Origin: an uncultured Veillonella sp.
GTDB lineage: Bacteria > Bacillota > Negativicutes > Veillonellales > Veillonellaceae
Length of the DNA: 18,925 bases
Reading direction: 5' to 3'
Assembly: GCA_900766125.1 (NCBI GenBank)
Contig: CAAFUD010000204.1
Coordinates: 1-18,925 of the forward strand
The notes under the pieces are model-generated. The model did not search any database, was not told the origin of the DNA, and worked only from the letters and a program-made list of their open reading frames with translations. The stretch's first letter is position 1; every line of letters begins with the position of its first letter. Below, one piece after another: positions 6,434-14,568 of this stretch. A program made the position numbers and the translations under genes.

Positions 6434-7828
6434 CTAAACATTAAAATCTGACCATATAGAAAATAAGTTAACTATATTTATTAAATTTTGCTTTACCTGC
6501 TCATCAATACGGAAAGGATCAAATTTTATAGATTCTCTCAATTCATGAGTAAAGTCTTTAGATAGTTCTCCCAAAAAAATTTTTTCATAATAATACTCAA
6601 CCTTTTCATAGATTAAATTATAACTTTGATTATTTTTATCATTTTCATTAAGTAATAATGCAATAGCACTATTTTTATATTTTTCTGTCTTCATCAATGA
6701 CATAATTAATGAATATTTCTTACCAGCAATAAAATCAGAATATTCTTTGCCAGAATGAAATTTTACAGCAAGAATAATTGGAATCCAAAAAGTATATAAA
6801 TATTGAAAATCCTCTATAAAAGCATTAGTTTTATGTCGTTTTTCAATAGCTTTTTGTATTGATATTTTAACCAAATAATTATAACGTTCAATTTCTCTTA
6901 AGGTTAAACCAAAATGTTTAGCACAACATATAGCTAAATCATCAATTCTATCATTATTTAAATTATTCCATAAGTATTTACAATACTCTTCCACCGTAAT
7001 CTTAGGTAATGTAATACGAATATCAATAAAACGATCTAAATATTTCCAACCATCAAAACCCTCACCATAATAATGTTTTATACAGTACTGAAATTCTTTA
7101 AGATTTGTAGATAAAACAAAAATCAATTTATCATGATTAAAATAATGTTTTATTATCTCTAGTAATTCAACAGCAAAACTTGGTTTACATCGGTCAAGTT
7201 CATCTATAAATATAACTAATTTATCATATTGCCCCTCACATATATAGTCTAAAAAAGAGTGAACTTGACTATCCATTTGTTCAATAAACTCTAATTCTGA
7301 GAACCGATCCGTATCATTAATTCCACATAAGGTTTTAGTGCCTTTAAAAACCGACTCCACGTCAATCGGAGTGACGCCCTTTGCGATATGTGATGCACCT
7401 TTGAATAGAGATTTTATGAAACCCATCTCTTCTTTAAAATGATCAATCCCACCAAAAGTAAGTATCATAGATCTTAGTAAAGTAAAAAAAGGATTATTAG
7501 ACTTATCATGTTTCCAAGCATCATAATAAAACACTTTATATTTATGCTCTATAATATTATCTAATTTTGGAGATGTACTATTTAATACATTTTTAATATC
7601 ACTATCAATATTTTCATTAGCAGAATCAAAAAGCCATTTTACCTGATGAACAAAATATGTCTTTCCACTACCCCATTCCCCATCTATAGCTATAACGCCA
7701 CCCTTCTCAATATTTAATAACATTGAGATAAAATTATGAATATGAGTATTTCTATTAAGAATATTATTGATATAACTTTTACGTAAATTTTCTGCAGAAA
7801 AATCACTCGCATGTTTTTGTATATCCAT
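6434..7828 (-). CDS. KAP-family P-loop NTPase
   Basis: The 464-residue product has Walker A GEWGSGKT (residues 50-57), the KAP-type YYDAWKHD segment (101-108), Walker B LVIFIDELDRCKP (204-216) and, at 236-246, a strand and sensor-like FVLSTNLKEFQ. This order is that of KAP ATPases of the STAND-like AAA group, several of which occur in anti-phage systems. Many KAP proteins carry membrane helices between Walker A and Walker B; here that stretch is polar with no clear helix, so the protein looks soluble. A mildly hydrophobic FWIPIILAV lies near residue 350. The start has AAGGGGGGA a few bases upstream. It follows hsdR by 33 bases and precedes the DUF4268 gene by 14. I infer that it senses or drives a reaction with the DUF4268 protein. 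Confidence 0.8.
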   Translation of the reverse strand: MDIQKHASDFSAENLRKSYINNILNRNTHIHNFISMLLNIEKGGVIAIDGEWGSGKTYFVHQVKWLFDSANENIDSDIKNVLNSTSPKLDNIIEHKYKVFYYDAWKHDKSNNPFFTLLRSMILTFGGIDHFKEEMGFIKSLFKGASHIAKGVTPIDVESVFKGTKTLCGINDTDRFSELEFIEQMDSQVHSFLDYICEGQYDKLVIFIDELDRCKPSFAVELLEIIKHYFNHDKLIFVLSTNLKEFQYCIKHYYGEGFDGWKYLDRFIDIRITLPKITVEEYCKYLWNNLNNDRIDDLAICCAKHFGLTLREIERYNYLVKISIQKAIEKRHKTNAFIEDFQYLYTFWIPIILAVKFHSGKEYSDFIAGKKYSLIMSLMKTEKYKNSAIALLLNENDKNNQSYNLIYEKVEYYYEKIFLGELSKDFTHELRESIKFDPFRIDEQVKQNLINIVNLFSIWSDFNV

Positions 7829-7861
7829 ATAGTCCCCCCTTATATATGGCTAATAAAATTC

Positions 7862-10800
7862 TTATTTTATGCAGGCATTATTTTTTATCTGCTTTACTAT
7901 ATTGGCGATTTCTACCACTTCAACTTGATCAAAAAGTTTCCATATATCAAACGGTCTATCAAATGGTGCTTCAGAAAGTATTTTTGGAGATTCCATATAT
8001 CCATTAACCGTAATATAGTTAATAACTTGTTTTAGATAGTTAATCTGATTAATATTCATAGATTTACTATTAATCAAATTTGAGAAGGCCTTTTCAGCAG
8101 CTTCTGGTCTCATTTTTACAATATCTCGAACAACTAATCCAAACTCTTTGCCTTTAAAGCGTTTTTCATAGTCATCTTTACTTCCTAATTCATGAGTAAA
8201 AATGTGTTCTAAGGCTTTATAATCTGATTCATCAATCGGCTCATTATTAATAAGTTTTTGAATTGCTGGATGATCTTGATGTGTTAAGAAATATGACTCT
8301 ACTTTTTCTTGATAGCTCTCAAAAACATCGGGCATAATAGTATCGCCTTCCCTAGTTAATAATACTGAGTCCGTAATTGTTGTGATAATAACCCTACGCT
8401 CTGCAACATCAAGAAACTGAATTAAATCTCTAAGTTCTTTTCTTAGATGATTTAACTGCAATTCATCAACAATTTGCCAATACGTATCTTCTTTTATTAA
8501 CTTCAAGAAATCCTGTTTTTTTCTAATTTGTTCGATACTAATTTTTTGTAATAAAATATTGGAAAGACTTATTACACGTTTCTTAAAATAGTCAAGAGAT
8601 TGACCATTAATGAGATTCAAAATCCCTTCATATACAAAATTGTCAAATCCTCGTGCCAAATTCTCTTTAACATCAGCACAAATTAAAGGTGCAACATAAG
8701 TAATTAAGTCATGCTCATCAATATTTGATAAATAATCAAATGACGTTTTTACATTATATTTATCTACATATTTTAACTGTAAACGGACAACCGGTTTTGT
8801 TGCTTCTAAATCAGTAATTTCTTTATAGCACTCATCCACAAGTTCTGAACGCCAGCTTTGATATTCTTCACTGCCGTACTTTTCAGTTTGTAGTCGTGCA
8901 ATAATTTGAGCACGCTTAGTAAAGATTCTTTCACCTAATGTGGCACTATTACCTTTTACTTCTACCGTATTTTTTTGATTTCTAAAATACTCAAAATTTT
9001 TACAGTAATCAAAGATATAGAAGTATTTCTTACCTACATAATCACCATTATTTTTATCAAAAAACTCCACATCTGGACAGAGACGAGTCCCACGACCTAT
9101 CATTTGCCAGAATTTTGTCTTTGATTTTATACGTTTAAAAAATACCAAATTAACACATGCTGGTACATCAATCCCCGTATCTAACATATCTACTGAAATG
9201 GCTATATCTGGTTCACCATCTGAAAATTTAAACTGGTCAATTAGATGTAAAGCATGTTGATCACTACTAACAATAACACGTGCTTTCTTTCCTTTTAAAG
9301 AACGATATAACAAATTAAATCTCTCTTCAATTAGATAAGCATGCTTTTTATTTTGAGCAAAGATAATTGTTTTACCTAAAGAATCTCCATTATGAGTCTT
9401 TATACCATTCTGATCCAGTTCTCTGAGAACATGATCTATTGTATCTGTACTATAAATAATAGAGTTTACCTCTGTAGCAGAATAATCACCTTGAAATTCT
9501 CCCGCTTGCTCCATAGCTTCATCTTCTAGTCGTTCCTGGTCTTCTTTTGAAAGTTCATCATAAACAATACCATCGGATAAAAACTTTGATTCTATCTCAA
9601 AGTTATAATATGGAACTAAATAATTATCTCTTATAGCCTCGTCATAGCTATATGCATATGTAGGAACTCCGTTTTCAACTTCAAAGAAGTCAAATGTATT
9701 CCTATCCACCTCCGATTTAGGTGTAGCAGTTAAACCAACAAGAATAGCATCAAAGTATTCAAATATAGCTCTATATTTTTTGAAAATACTACGATGGCTT
9801 TCATCTACTATAATTAAATCGAAATGACCAGGCGTAAATAAGCGTTTACCTTCTCCATCAAGTGACTTTTCAATGGCATTTAATATTGTAGGATATGTTG
9901 AGAAAACTATACGGGCATTTTTATCATCTTTGCTTTCACAAAGGTTACATAACGATGCAGACGGTAAATGTTCTCTAAAAGCATCCTTCGCTTGACTTAC
10001 TAATGCAATTCTATCTGCCAAAAACAATACATTCATCACTTGATTACTACGAGAAAGCACATCGACTAAACTTACTGAAGTTCTGGTTTTCCCTGTACCA
10101 GTCGCCATAACAAGTAAACTGCGTCTAACCTTATTTTCGAGATTTTGACAAACGGCCCTAATAGCTTCCTTTTGATAATAGCGTGCTGAAATATCATCAT
10201 TAATTGGAATAGTACTCAAAATAGGCTTATCTAATTTTCTTCGTACAATAAGACGTTCTAAATCACTTTCACCGTATACACTACTTACACGCCGCATATT
10301 CCATTCAAGATCATCCCACATATGCGTTTCATATCCATTAGAAAGGAAAATAATTGGACGTTGCCCATACTCACGTTCTAATGCATCTGCATAAGCTAAA
10401 GCTTGTGTCTTACCATCATTTATATTGCGACTTGTTTTCTTAGCCTCAATTAATGCGAGAGGTTTGCCATCACGCCCCATTAATACATAATCAACACTAA
10501 GATTTGAGCCACCTGGAACATATGGGTTTGAAACTTTAAACTCTTCAAACACATTTTTATTAGAGCCGTCAAAAGTCCACCCCATTAATTTAAGATCGAC
10601 ATCAATTATATATCTACGTGTTTCAGCCTCTGTTTCTGGTACTTTAGGTAAACTGCGCATTAAAACATGCTCAGATTTTGCGGAAGATAATAATTTTGAA
10701 AGCTTTTCAATTTCTAAATATAGATTTTCAATTTGTTGAGCATTTTGAGCAATCAAACTTTCTTGTTCCTTAATTTTCTTAACATCAACAGGAACTATAG

Positions 10801-11224
10801 TCTTAGGAATTACATTCTCATCAAATGTACGCTCTACATAGTTATACCCATAACAATAATCTATCCATTCAATAAAATTGAATAACCCTTGTAATGAAAT
10901 AATAGCAGTTCTCGGCAAAATCTTAGTGTCAGAATGAACAGCCAAATTCCCCATTTTTACAATTGGTTGTAATTCACGCCACAAAGATTCAGGCAACTCA
11001 TCTTTAAAGGATTTAGCATGTAACAGTGATTGAAGATTATCTTTATAAGGCATAATCATGCTAGTATCCGCTGTATATACCCATTTTACAGCTAATTCTA
11101 ACGCCTTACGACATCCAATTGCACACATTGATGGTGATGAGTGAAAGACACGCTCCGCCTCAATAGCTGCATCTGCAAAAACTTTATACTCAACTATATC
11201 CTTAAGGAAATCAAAATTAGCCAT
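7862..11224 (-). CDS. hsdR: Type I restriction enzyme, R (nuclease/translocase) subunit
   Basis: HsdR is the motor and nuclease subunit that pulls in and cuts unmodified DNA. Counting from the ATG at 11224 (1,120 residues): a DUF4145 domain at about 15-130; coiled coil at 150-185; the HSDR_N nuclease core with D245 and E260-A-K262; Walker A ATGTGKT (374-380); VDESH (473-477); GLTATP (497-502); the second RecA lobe with DTGIDVP (about 683); QMIGRGTR (708-715); and an EcoEI-type C-terminal region. An earlier in-frame ATG at 11242 overlaps the ribosome binding site AGGGGA (11231-11236), so 11224 is the better start. All key residues are intact. It follows hsdS copy 1 by 49 bases. EcoEI-like R proteins with DUF4145 are typical of subtype IC/ID-like systems; the subtype is not settled here. 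Confidence 0.93.
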   Translation of the reverse strand: MANFDFLKDIVEYKVFADAAIEAERVFHSSPSMCAIGCRKALELAVKWVYTADTSMIMPYKDNLQSLLHAKSFKDELPESLWRELQPIVKMGNLAVHSDTKILPRTAIISLQGLFNFIEWIDYCYGYNYVERTFDENVIPKTIVPVDVKKIKEQESLIAQNAQQIENLYLEIEKLSKLLSSAKSEHVLMRSLPKVPETEAETRRYIIDVDLKLMGWTFDGSNKNVFEEFKVSNPYVPGGSNLSVDYVLMGRDGKPLALIEAKKTSRNINDGKTQALAYADALEREYGQRPIIFLSNGYETHMWDDLEWNMRRVSSVYGESDLERLIVRRKLDKPILSTIPINDDISARYYQKEAIRAVCQNLENKVRRSLLVMATGTGKTRTSVSLVDVLSRSNQVMNVLFLADRIALVSQAKDAFREHLPSASLCNLCESKDDKNARIVFSTYPTILNAIEKSLDGEGKRLFTPGHFDLIIVDESHRSIFKKYRAIFEYFDAILVGLTATPKSEVDRNTFDFFEVENGVPTYAYSYDEAIRDNYLVPYYNFEIESKFLSDGIVYDELSKEDQERLEDEAMEQAGEFQGDYSATEVNSIIYSTDTIDHVLRELDQNGIKTHNGDSLGKTIIFAQNKKHAYLIEERFNLLYRSLKGKKARVIVSSDQHALHLIDQFKFSDGEPDIAISVDMLDTGIDVPACVNLVFFKRIKSKTKFWQMIGRGTRLCPDVEFFDKNNGDYVGKKYFYIFDYCKNFEYFRNQKNTVEVKGNSATLGERIFTKRAQIIARLQTEKYGSEEYQSWRSELVDECYKEITDLEATKPVVRLQLKYVDKYNVKTSFDYLSNIDEHDLITYVAPLICADVKENLARGFDNFVYEGILNLINGQSLDYFKKRVISLSNILLQKISIEQIRKKQDFLKLIKEDTYWQIVDELQLNHLRKELRDLIQFLDVAERRVIITTITDSVLLTREGDTIMPDVFESYQEKVESYFLTHQDHPAIQKLINNEPIDESDYKALEHIFTHELGSKDDYEKRFKGKEFGLVVRDIVKMRPEAAEKAFSNLINSKSMNINQINYLKQVINYITVNGYMESPKILSEAPFDRPFDIWKLFDQVEVVEIANIVKQIKNNACIK

Positions 11225-11230
11225 ATATAA

Positions 11231-11236
11231 TCCCCT
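11231..11236 (-). promoter_or_regulatory. Ribosome binding site fixing the hsdR start
   Basis: AGGGGA lies 6 bases before the ATG at 11224. The upstream in-frame ATG at 11242 would place this site inside the coding sequence and has no site of its own. Confidence 0.75.
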
Positions 11237-11273
11237 ATACATGTAACTTCATCTGTTCTATATAATACTTAGT

Positions 11274-12392
11274 TTAATTATACACTATTTTGGCAAATTT
11301 CAATTTGTTGATTTGATGTACTATCTTTACAAATCTAGTGATCTCTGTCAACGGTGGAAATATCACTTCTAAATTTTCTACTTGAATTTTAGTTAATGCT
11401 TCTCGTGTAGCTCCATTTTTATTTGATAATAACAACAAATATTCTTGATATGATTCGTTTGTTAAACAATATTCTAAAAAAACGTTTGAAATTCTACATT
11501 GCCTAATAATACATACATGTTGATTTACTCTTGCAGGTAAGATATCGTCAGGAACAGTGCAACAGCGAGCCACAGATGCGCCTGTAATATTTAATAGCAA
11601 ATCATTAGAAAATAGTTCCACCTGGCAAAACTGTTTAGCCAAAGATTCATCAATATAAACTAAATTCTCTTTTTTGAAAGTATTATTATAAACATTCATA
11701 CTTCTAATAAAAGCTACACCCTTATCGATATAATTTGAATCTCCACCACGTGGTGTTACACCTGAACCAATTTTTTGTGATATATCTTTTAACTTAAAAA
11801 CAGGATATTTCTTATCATTTATTATAGGATTGCCAAACATTTCGACAAATCGGGATTTGATAAGTGCATCATAAGCTTTTATTAAACAATGCTTATATTC
11901 TAATATTTTGTTTATTCTAATTAATATACTCGTTATCTTTTTTTGCTGAATATATTTTGGTATATTAATTTGAAAGTCTGAAAAAAACTTCTTGTTTAAG
12001 GTCTTACCTTTAACTGCACTATTAGTATATTGCTCCCATTTAATATGACTAAAAAGAAAGTAAATATATTTAGGTTCAATCGGAATGACTTTTTTATCAA
12101 TAAAGGCCATTATAGCCTCATTTGTATATAAAGGAATTCTAGTAATAGCTGTTTTTCCTAAAGATAACTTAAAGCTCATAATAACAGTATCTTGAGGAAT
12201 ACATTTCATTAAAGTATCTTTAGCAGCTAAATTTGTTATCATCTCTTTACTATTTTCAATATATATATGACTTTTACTTAAATCAGCAATTGAAACCCAT
12301 GGTAGATTTCCACCCTTCCAATACATATTATTGTCCCTACTAGGTGTTTTTCCCATCTGCAAATCAAATATATCACTTAATTTATATAACAT
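11274..12392 (-). CDS. hsdS: Type I restriction enzyme S (specificity) subunit, copy 1, short C-terminus
   Basis: HsdS sets the DNA sequence that the HsdM/HsdR complex recognises. The 372-residue product has two target-recognition domains (about 1-150 and 195-350). A central helix carries YDALIKSRFVEMFGNP (174-189) and a second conserved segment FVKIVHQINKLKF (354-366). After that it ends in only six more residues (AKIVYN), whereas copy 2 continues with a further helix, so the C-terminal helical repeat is cut short. GGAGAG precedes the ATG. Its C-terminal, central and 5' flanking DNA share short direct repeats with copy 2. It lies 24 bases after the recombinase stop. It may give an alternative specificity, or serve as a partly silent donor for exchange with copy 2. 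Confidence 0.88.
   Translation of the reverse strand: MLYKLSDIFDLQMGKTPSRDNNMYWKGGNLPWVSIADLSKSHIYIENSKEMITNLAAKDTLMKCIPQDTVIMSFKLSLGKTAITRIPLYTNEAIMAFIDKKVIPIEPKYIYFLFSHIKWEQYTNSAVKGKTLNKKFFSDFQINIPKYIQQKKITSILIRINKILEYKHCLIKAYDALIKSRFVEMFGNPIINDKKYPVFKLKDISQKIGSGVTPRGGDSNYIDKGVAFIRSMNVYNNTFKKENLVYIDESLAKQFCQVELFSNDLLLNITGASVARCCTVPDDILPARVNQHVCIIRQCRISNVFLEYCLTNESYQEYLLLLSNKNGATREALTKIQVENLEVIFPPLTEITRFVKIVHQINKLKFAKIVYN
11297..11317 (-). repeat. 21-bp direct repeat, C-terminal site, hsdS copy 1
   Basis: Identical over 21 bases, and in the same orientation, to 13503-13523 in hsdS copy 2. It encodes the QINKLK helix segment. Exchange here would swap the C-terminal tail. Confidence 0.85.
11846..11865 (-). 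repeat. Central direct repeat, hsdS copy 1
   Basis: Matches 14034-14053 in hsdS copy 2 at 19 of 20 bases, same orientation. It encodes LIKSRF in the central helix, the segment at which hsdS genes commonly recombine to swap target-recognition domains. Confidence 0.8.
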
Positions 12393-12400
12393 TCATCTCT

Positions 12401-12415
12401 CCAAATATGAATTTA
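12401..12415 (-). repeat. Leader direct repeat before hsdS copy 1
   Basis: Fifteen identical bases, same orientation, with 14554-14568 before hsdS copy 2. It includes the start of the ribosome binding site, so both hsdS genes share a leader as well as internal segments. Confidence 0.7.
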
Positions 12416-12416
12416 A

Positions 12417-13388
12417 TTATCCTATAAATTTTCTATGAGATATTTTTACATTTGACTGGTTAACCATTGCATAATGCATTGTAGTATCAATTTGTTGATG
12501 TCCTAATAGCTTTTGTACTTGTTCAATAGGCATACCTTTATCAATAGCCCTTGTTGCCATAGACCGCCTAAACTTATGAGGATGTACCCTCTGATCTAAT
12601 GAAGCTAATCGCCCTAACTTTCTAAGTCTAATCTCTACTCCGCTAATTTTTAATCTTTCAAAAGGACTATCTAATGTAACAAATAATGCTTCATTAAAAT
12701 CATTTCTTTGTTCCAAGTATCGTTTAAGATGAACTTTGGATTTAGCATCAAAATAAACCTTACGTTGCTTATTTCCTTTACCATAAACAATGCATTCTCT
12801 TTCTTCAAAATTAATATCACCTATATTAAGGTTCACTAATTCTCCCACGCGAATACCGGTCGAGTACAAAAGATCTATCATCGCTAAATCACGAATATGT
12901 AAACATGAATCTCGAAGTCTTTCAATACACTCTTCAGATAACGTTTCTTTTACTTTACTACCCGTTCTGATCTTATGAATCCGTCTAATTGGACTTTTAA
13001 TTATATAATCCTCCGCTTCAAGCCAAGAAAAAAAACTCGAAAGATTTCTTCTAATATTATCTACAGTGGTTTTACTACAATTATTTCTTAACTGATATTC
13101 TGCTAAATATGCTCTCAACTCATCAGTCTGAATCTGGCGTAATGGTGTAACTATTATACTAAGCATATGTTCAATAGTAGCTTTATAATAAGATAAAGTT
13201 CGTTCTGAACAACCTTCAATTCTTTTAGCAGAAATAAACATATCCATATACTCAATATTAGTATATGGATATGTTTGATTATTCTGTGTATTTAATTTTT
13301 TTTGTAAAACAATCTGTAAAGTATACAACTCTTTAGCAGATAAAACTTCACTCATATCATGTAAAATATCATTGATTAACTGTTGCAT
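12417..13388 (-). CDS. Tyrosine recombinase (XerC/D-like) embedded in the hsd locus
   Basis: The 323-residue product has an N-terminal SAM-like core-binding domain (about 45-130) and a catalytic domain (about 150-315) with the full set of active-site residues: R180 in STGIRVGEL, K204 in YGKGNKQRK, H271-K-F-R274, H297 in LLGHQQIDTT and nucleophile Y306 in MHYAMV. It should therefore be active. Recombinases of this type lie inside phase-variable type I loci (for example CreX in the pneumococcal SpnIII locus and PsrA) and rearrange hsdS genes. AGAGGT precedes the ATG, and an extended -10 promoter lies just upstream. It sits between two hsdS genes on the same strand, not between inverted copies. 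A phage integrase role is unlikely: no attachment site or other phage gene is visible. Confidence 0.92.
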   Translation of the reverse strand: MQQLINDILHDMSEVLSAKELYTLQIVLQKKLNTQNNQTYPYTNIEYMDMFISAKRIEGCSERTLSYYKATIEHMLSIIVTPLRQIQTDELRAYLAEYQLRNNCSKTTVDNIRRNLSSFFSWLEAEDYIIKSPIRRIHKIRTGSKVKETLSEECIERLRDSCLHIRDLAMIDLLYSTGIRVGELVNLNIGDINFEERECIVYGKGNKQRKVYFDAKSKVHLKRYLEQRNDFNEALFVTLDSPFERLKISGVEIRLRKLGRLASLDQRVHPHKFRRSMATRAIDKGMPIEQVQKLLGHQQIDTTMHYAMVNQSNVKISHRKFIG

Positions 13389-13389
13389 A

Positions 13390-13422
13390 GGTATACCTCT
13401 TTTCTTTTTATATTAGTATACC
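13390..13422 (-). promoter_or_regulatory. Extended -10 promoter and paired GGTATACC-like sites before the recombinase
   Basis: On the minus strand TGGTATACT (-10 hexamer at 13420-13415) is an extended -10 with only a weak -35. GGTATACC (13390-13397, between the Shine-Dalgarno and the ATG) and AGTATACC (13415-13422, over the -10) are near-identical palindromic octamers 25 bases apart, so GGTATAC and GTATACC also form an inverted repeat. This could be an operator for autoregulation or a binding site for the recombinase. Confidence 0.5.
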
Positions 13423-13431
13423 AAAAGAATA

Positions 13432-14544
13432 TTAACCAAAATATTCTTGCATCAATGAGTCCATTAATAGTTGAGTCTCATCAATAGACTTTTGAACATC
13501 AGATTTCAATTTGTTGATTTGATTTAACTCAAATAATAACTTATTCTGTGCTCCAATTGGAGGAACTGGTATTTCAAGATTCTTTATAAATTTAACCGCA
13601 GAAATATTCTTAATTCCAGAACCTTTTGTTTCAATATTACCAATCAAGATATCCATATATAGTAAAAATATTTCAGGCAATAAAATTTTTCCTAAAGTAA
13701 ATTTACATAGAGCTTGATTAATAATTCCTTCTTCTGCATCACTAGGTAATATAAACAATTTACCTATTGTTCCTGAGCAGCTCATTATTATATCCCCAGG
13801 CTTACACTTAAAACGTTTTAATGATTCATAATGCTCTCTTGAAATATATCTACTTCCTATAGCTGCAGATTTTTGTATAGCATTTGACTGCTCATAAACT
13901 TTCACACTTGTATCTGATTTTTTTACAAAATTTTCTACTTTTAAAGCACTTCCAAAAGGTCCTCTAACAATTGAAGTACAAAGGGCTTCTAATTTTGAAA
14001 CTTTTACATTGTTATTATTCTTATTGAATTCATCAAATCGGGATTTAATAAGTAAATCGTATAATCTTAATAACTTCTCTCTAACCTCTATTTGTCGTTG
14101 CACGACTTGTAAGATATTACTAATCTTAATTTGTTCAAAATAAGGTTTATAGTCAATGATTAAATTTTCTAATTGACTTCGATTAATAGACTCAAATGTA
14201 CTTCCTGTTGATATATGTTTTAATTGAGGTTTCAAATACTTTAAATGATAATATAAGTACATCATATCAACATCAGATTTACATGTTATTGCCGCTAAGC
14301 CTCTGCCAATACAGCTTTGCTCATTATTTATATTTAGATCCCCGACAGGTGCCCTAACAGAGATTAAGATATCATTTGGTTTTGCCTCTTTTTTAGATTT
14401 ACTACACCATATTTTAGGTATAGGATTTATTCTACCAAAATCAGCTTTCCCCTGATAAAAAGGAAGTCCTATTTTATCATTGTTATAGAACTTAGAGTCA
14501 GGAGATTGTCCCATTTGAATATCAACGAGGTCTTTTAAATACAT
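13432..14544 (-). CDS. hsdS: Type I restriction enzyme S (specificity) subunit, copy 2, full length
   Basis: This 370-residue S subunit directly follows hsdM (21 bases) and is probably the main expressed one. It has TRD1 (about 1-150), the central helix LRLYDLLIKSRFDEF (159-173), TRD2 (about 180-340) and a complete C-terminal coiled coil INKLKSDVQKSIDETQ ending in MQEYFG. The TRDs differ clearly from those of copy 1, so the two genes should recognise different sequences. Asn-rich KNNNN marks the linker after the central helix. GGTGA is 6 bases before the ATG. The stop at 13432 is 43 bases before the recombinase ATG, and the recombinase promoter lies in that gap. Confidence 0.92.
   Translation of the reverse strand: MYLKDLVDIQMGQSPDSKFYNNDKIGLPFYQGKADFGRINPIPKIWCSKSKKEAKPNDILISVRAPVGDLNINNEQSCIGRGLAAITCKSDVDMMYLYYHLKYLKPQLKHISTGSTFESINRSQLENLIIDYKPYFEQIKISNILQVVQRQIEVREKLLRLYDLLIKSRFDEFNKNNNNVKVSKLEALCTSIVRGPFGSALKVENFVKKSDTSVKVYEQSNAIQKSAAIGSRYISREHYESLKRFKCKPGDIIMSCSGTIGKLFILPSDAEEGIINQALCKFTLGKILLPEIFLLYMDILIGNIETKGSGIKNISAVKFIKNLEIPVPPIGAQNKLLFELNQINKLKSDVQKSIDETQLLMDSLMQEYFG
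13503..13523 (-). repeat. 21-bp direct repeat, C-terminal site, hsdS copy 2
   Basis: Partner of 11297-11317, about 2.2 kb apart and in the same orientation. Recombination between them would delete the recombinase and most of copy 1 rather than invert them. Confidence 0.85.
14034..14053 (-). repeat. Central direct repeat, hsdS copy 2
   Basis: Partner of 11846-11865, with one mismatch. Exchange here would join TRD1 of copy 2 to TRD2 of copy 1. Confidence 0.8.
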
Positions 14545-14553
14545 ATTATCTCA

Positions 14554-14568
14554 CCAAATATGAATTTA
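14554..14568 (-). repeat. Leader direct repeat before hsdS copy 2
   Basis: Partner of 12401-12415. It overlaps the hsdM stop codon (14566-14568). Confidence 0.7.

Noticed and set aside
7811..8035. Plus-strand 74-codon hydrophobic ORF
   Set aside because: Lies opposite the 3' end of hsdR and the 5' end of the KAP gene; no ribosome binding site. Shadow of the real genes.
12417..13388. Prophage integrase with attachment site
   Set aside because: No phage genes, no tRNA and no attachment-like duplication other than the hsdS repeats; the place inside the hsd locus explains it better.
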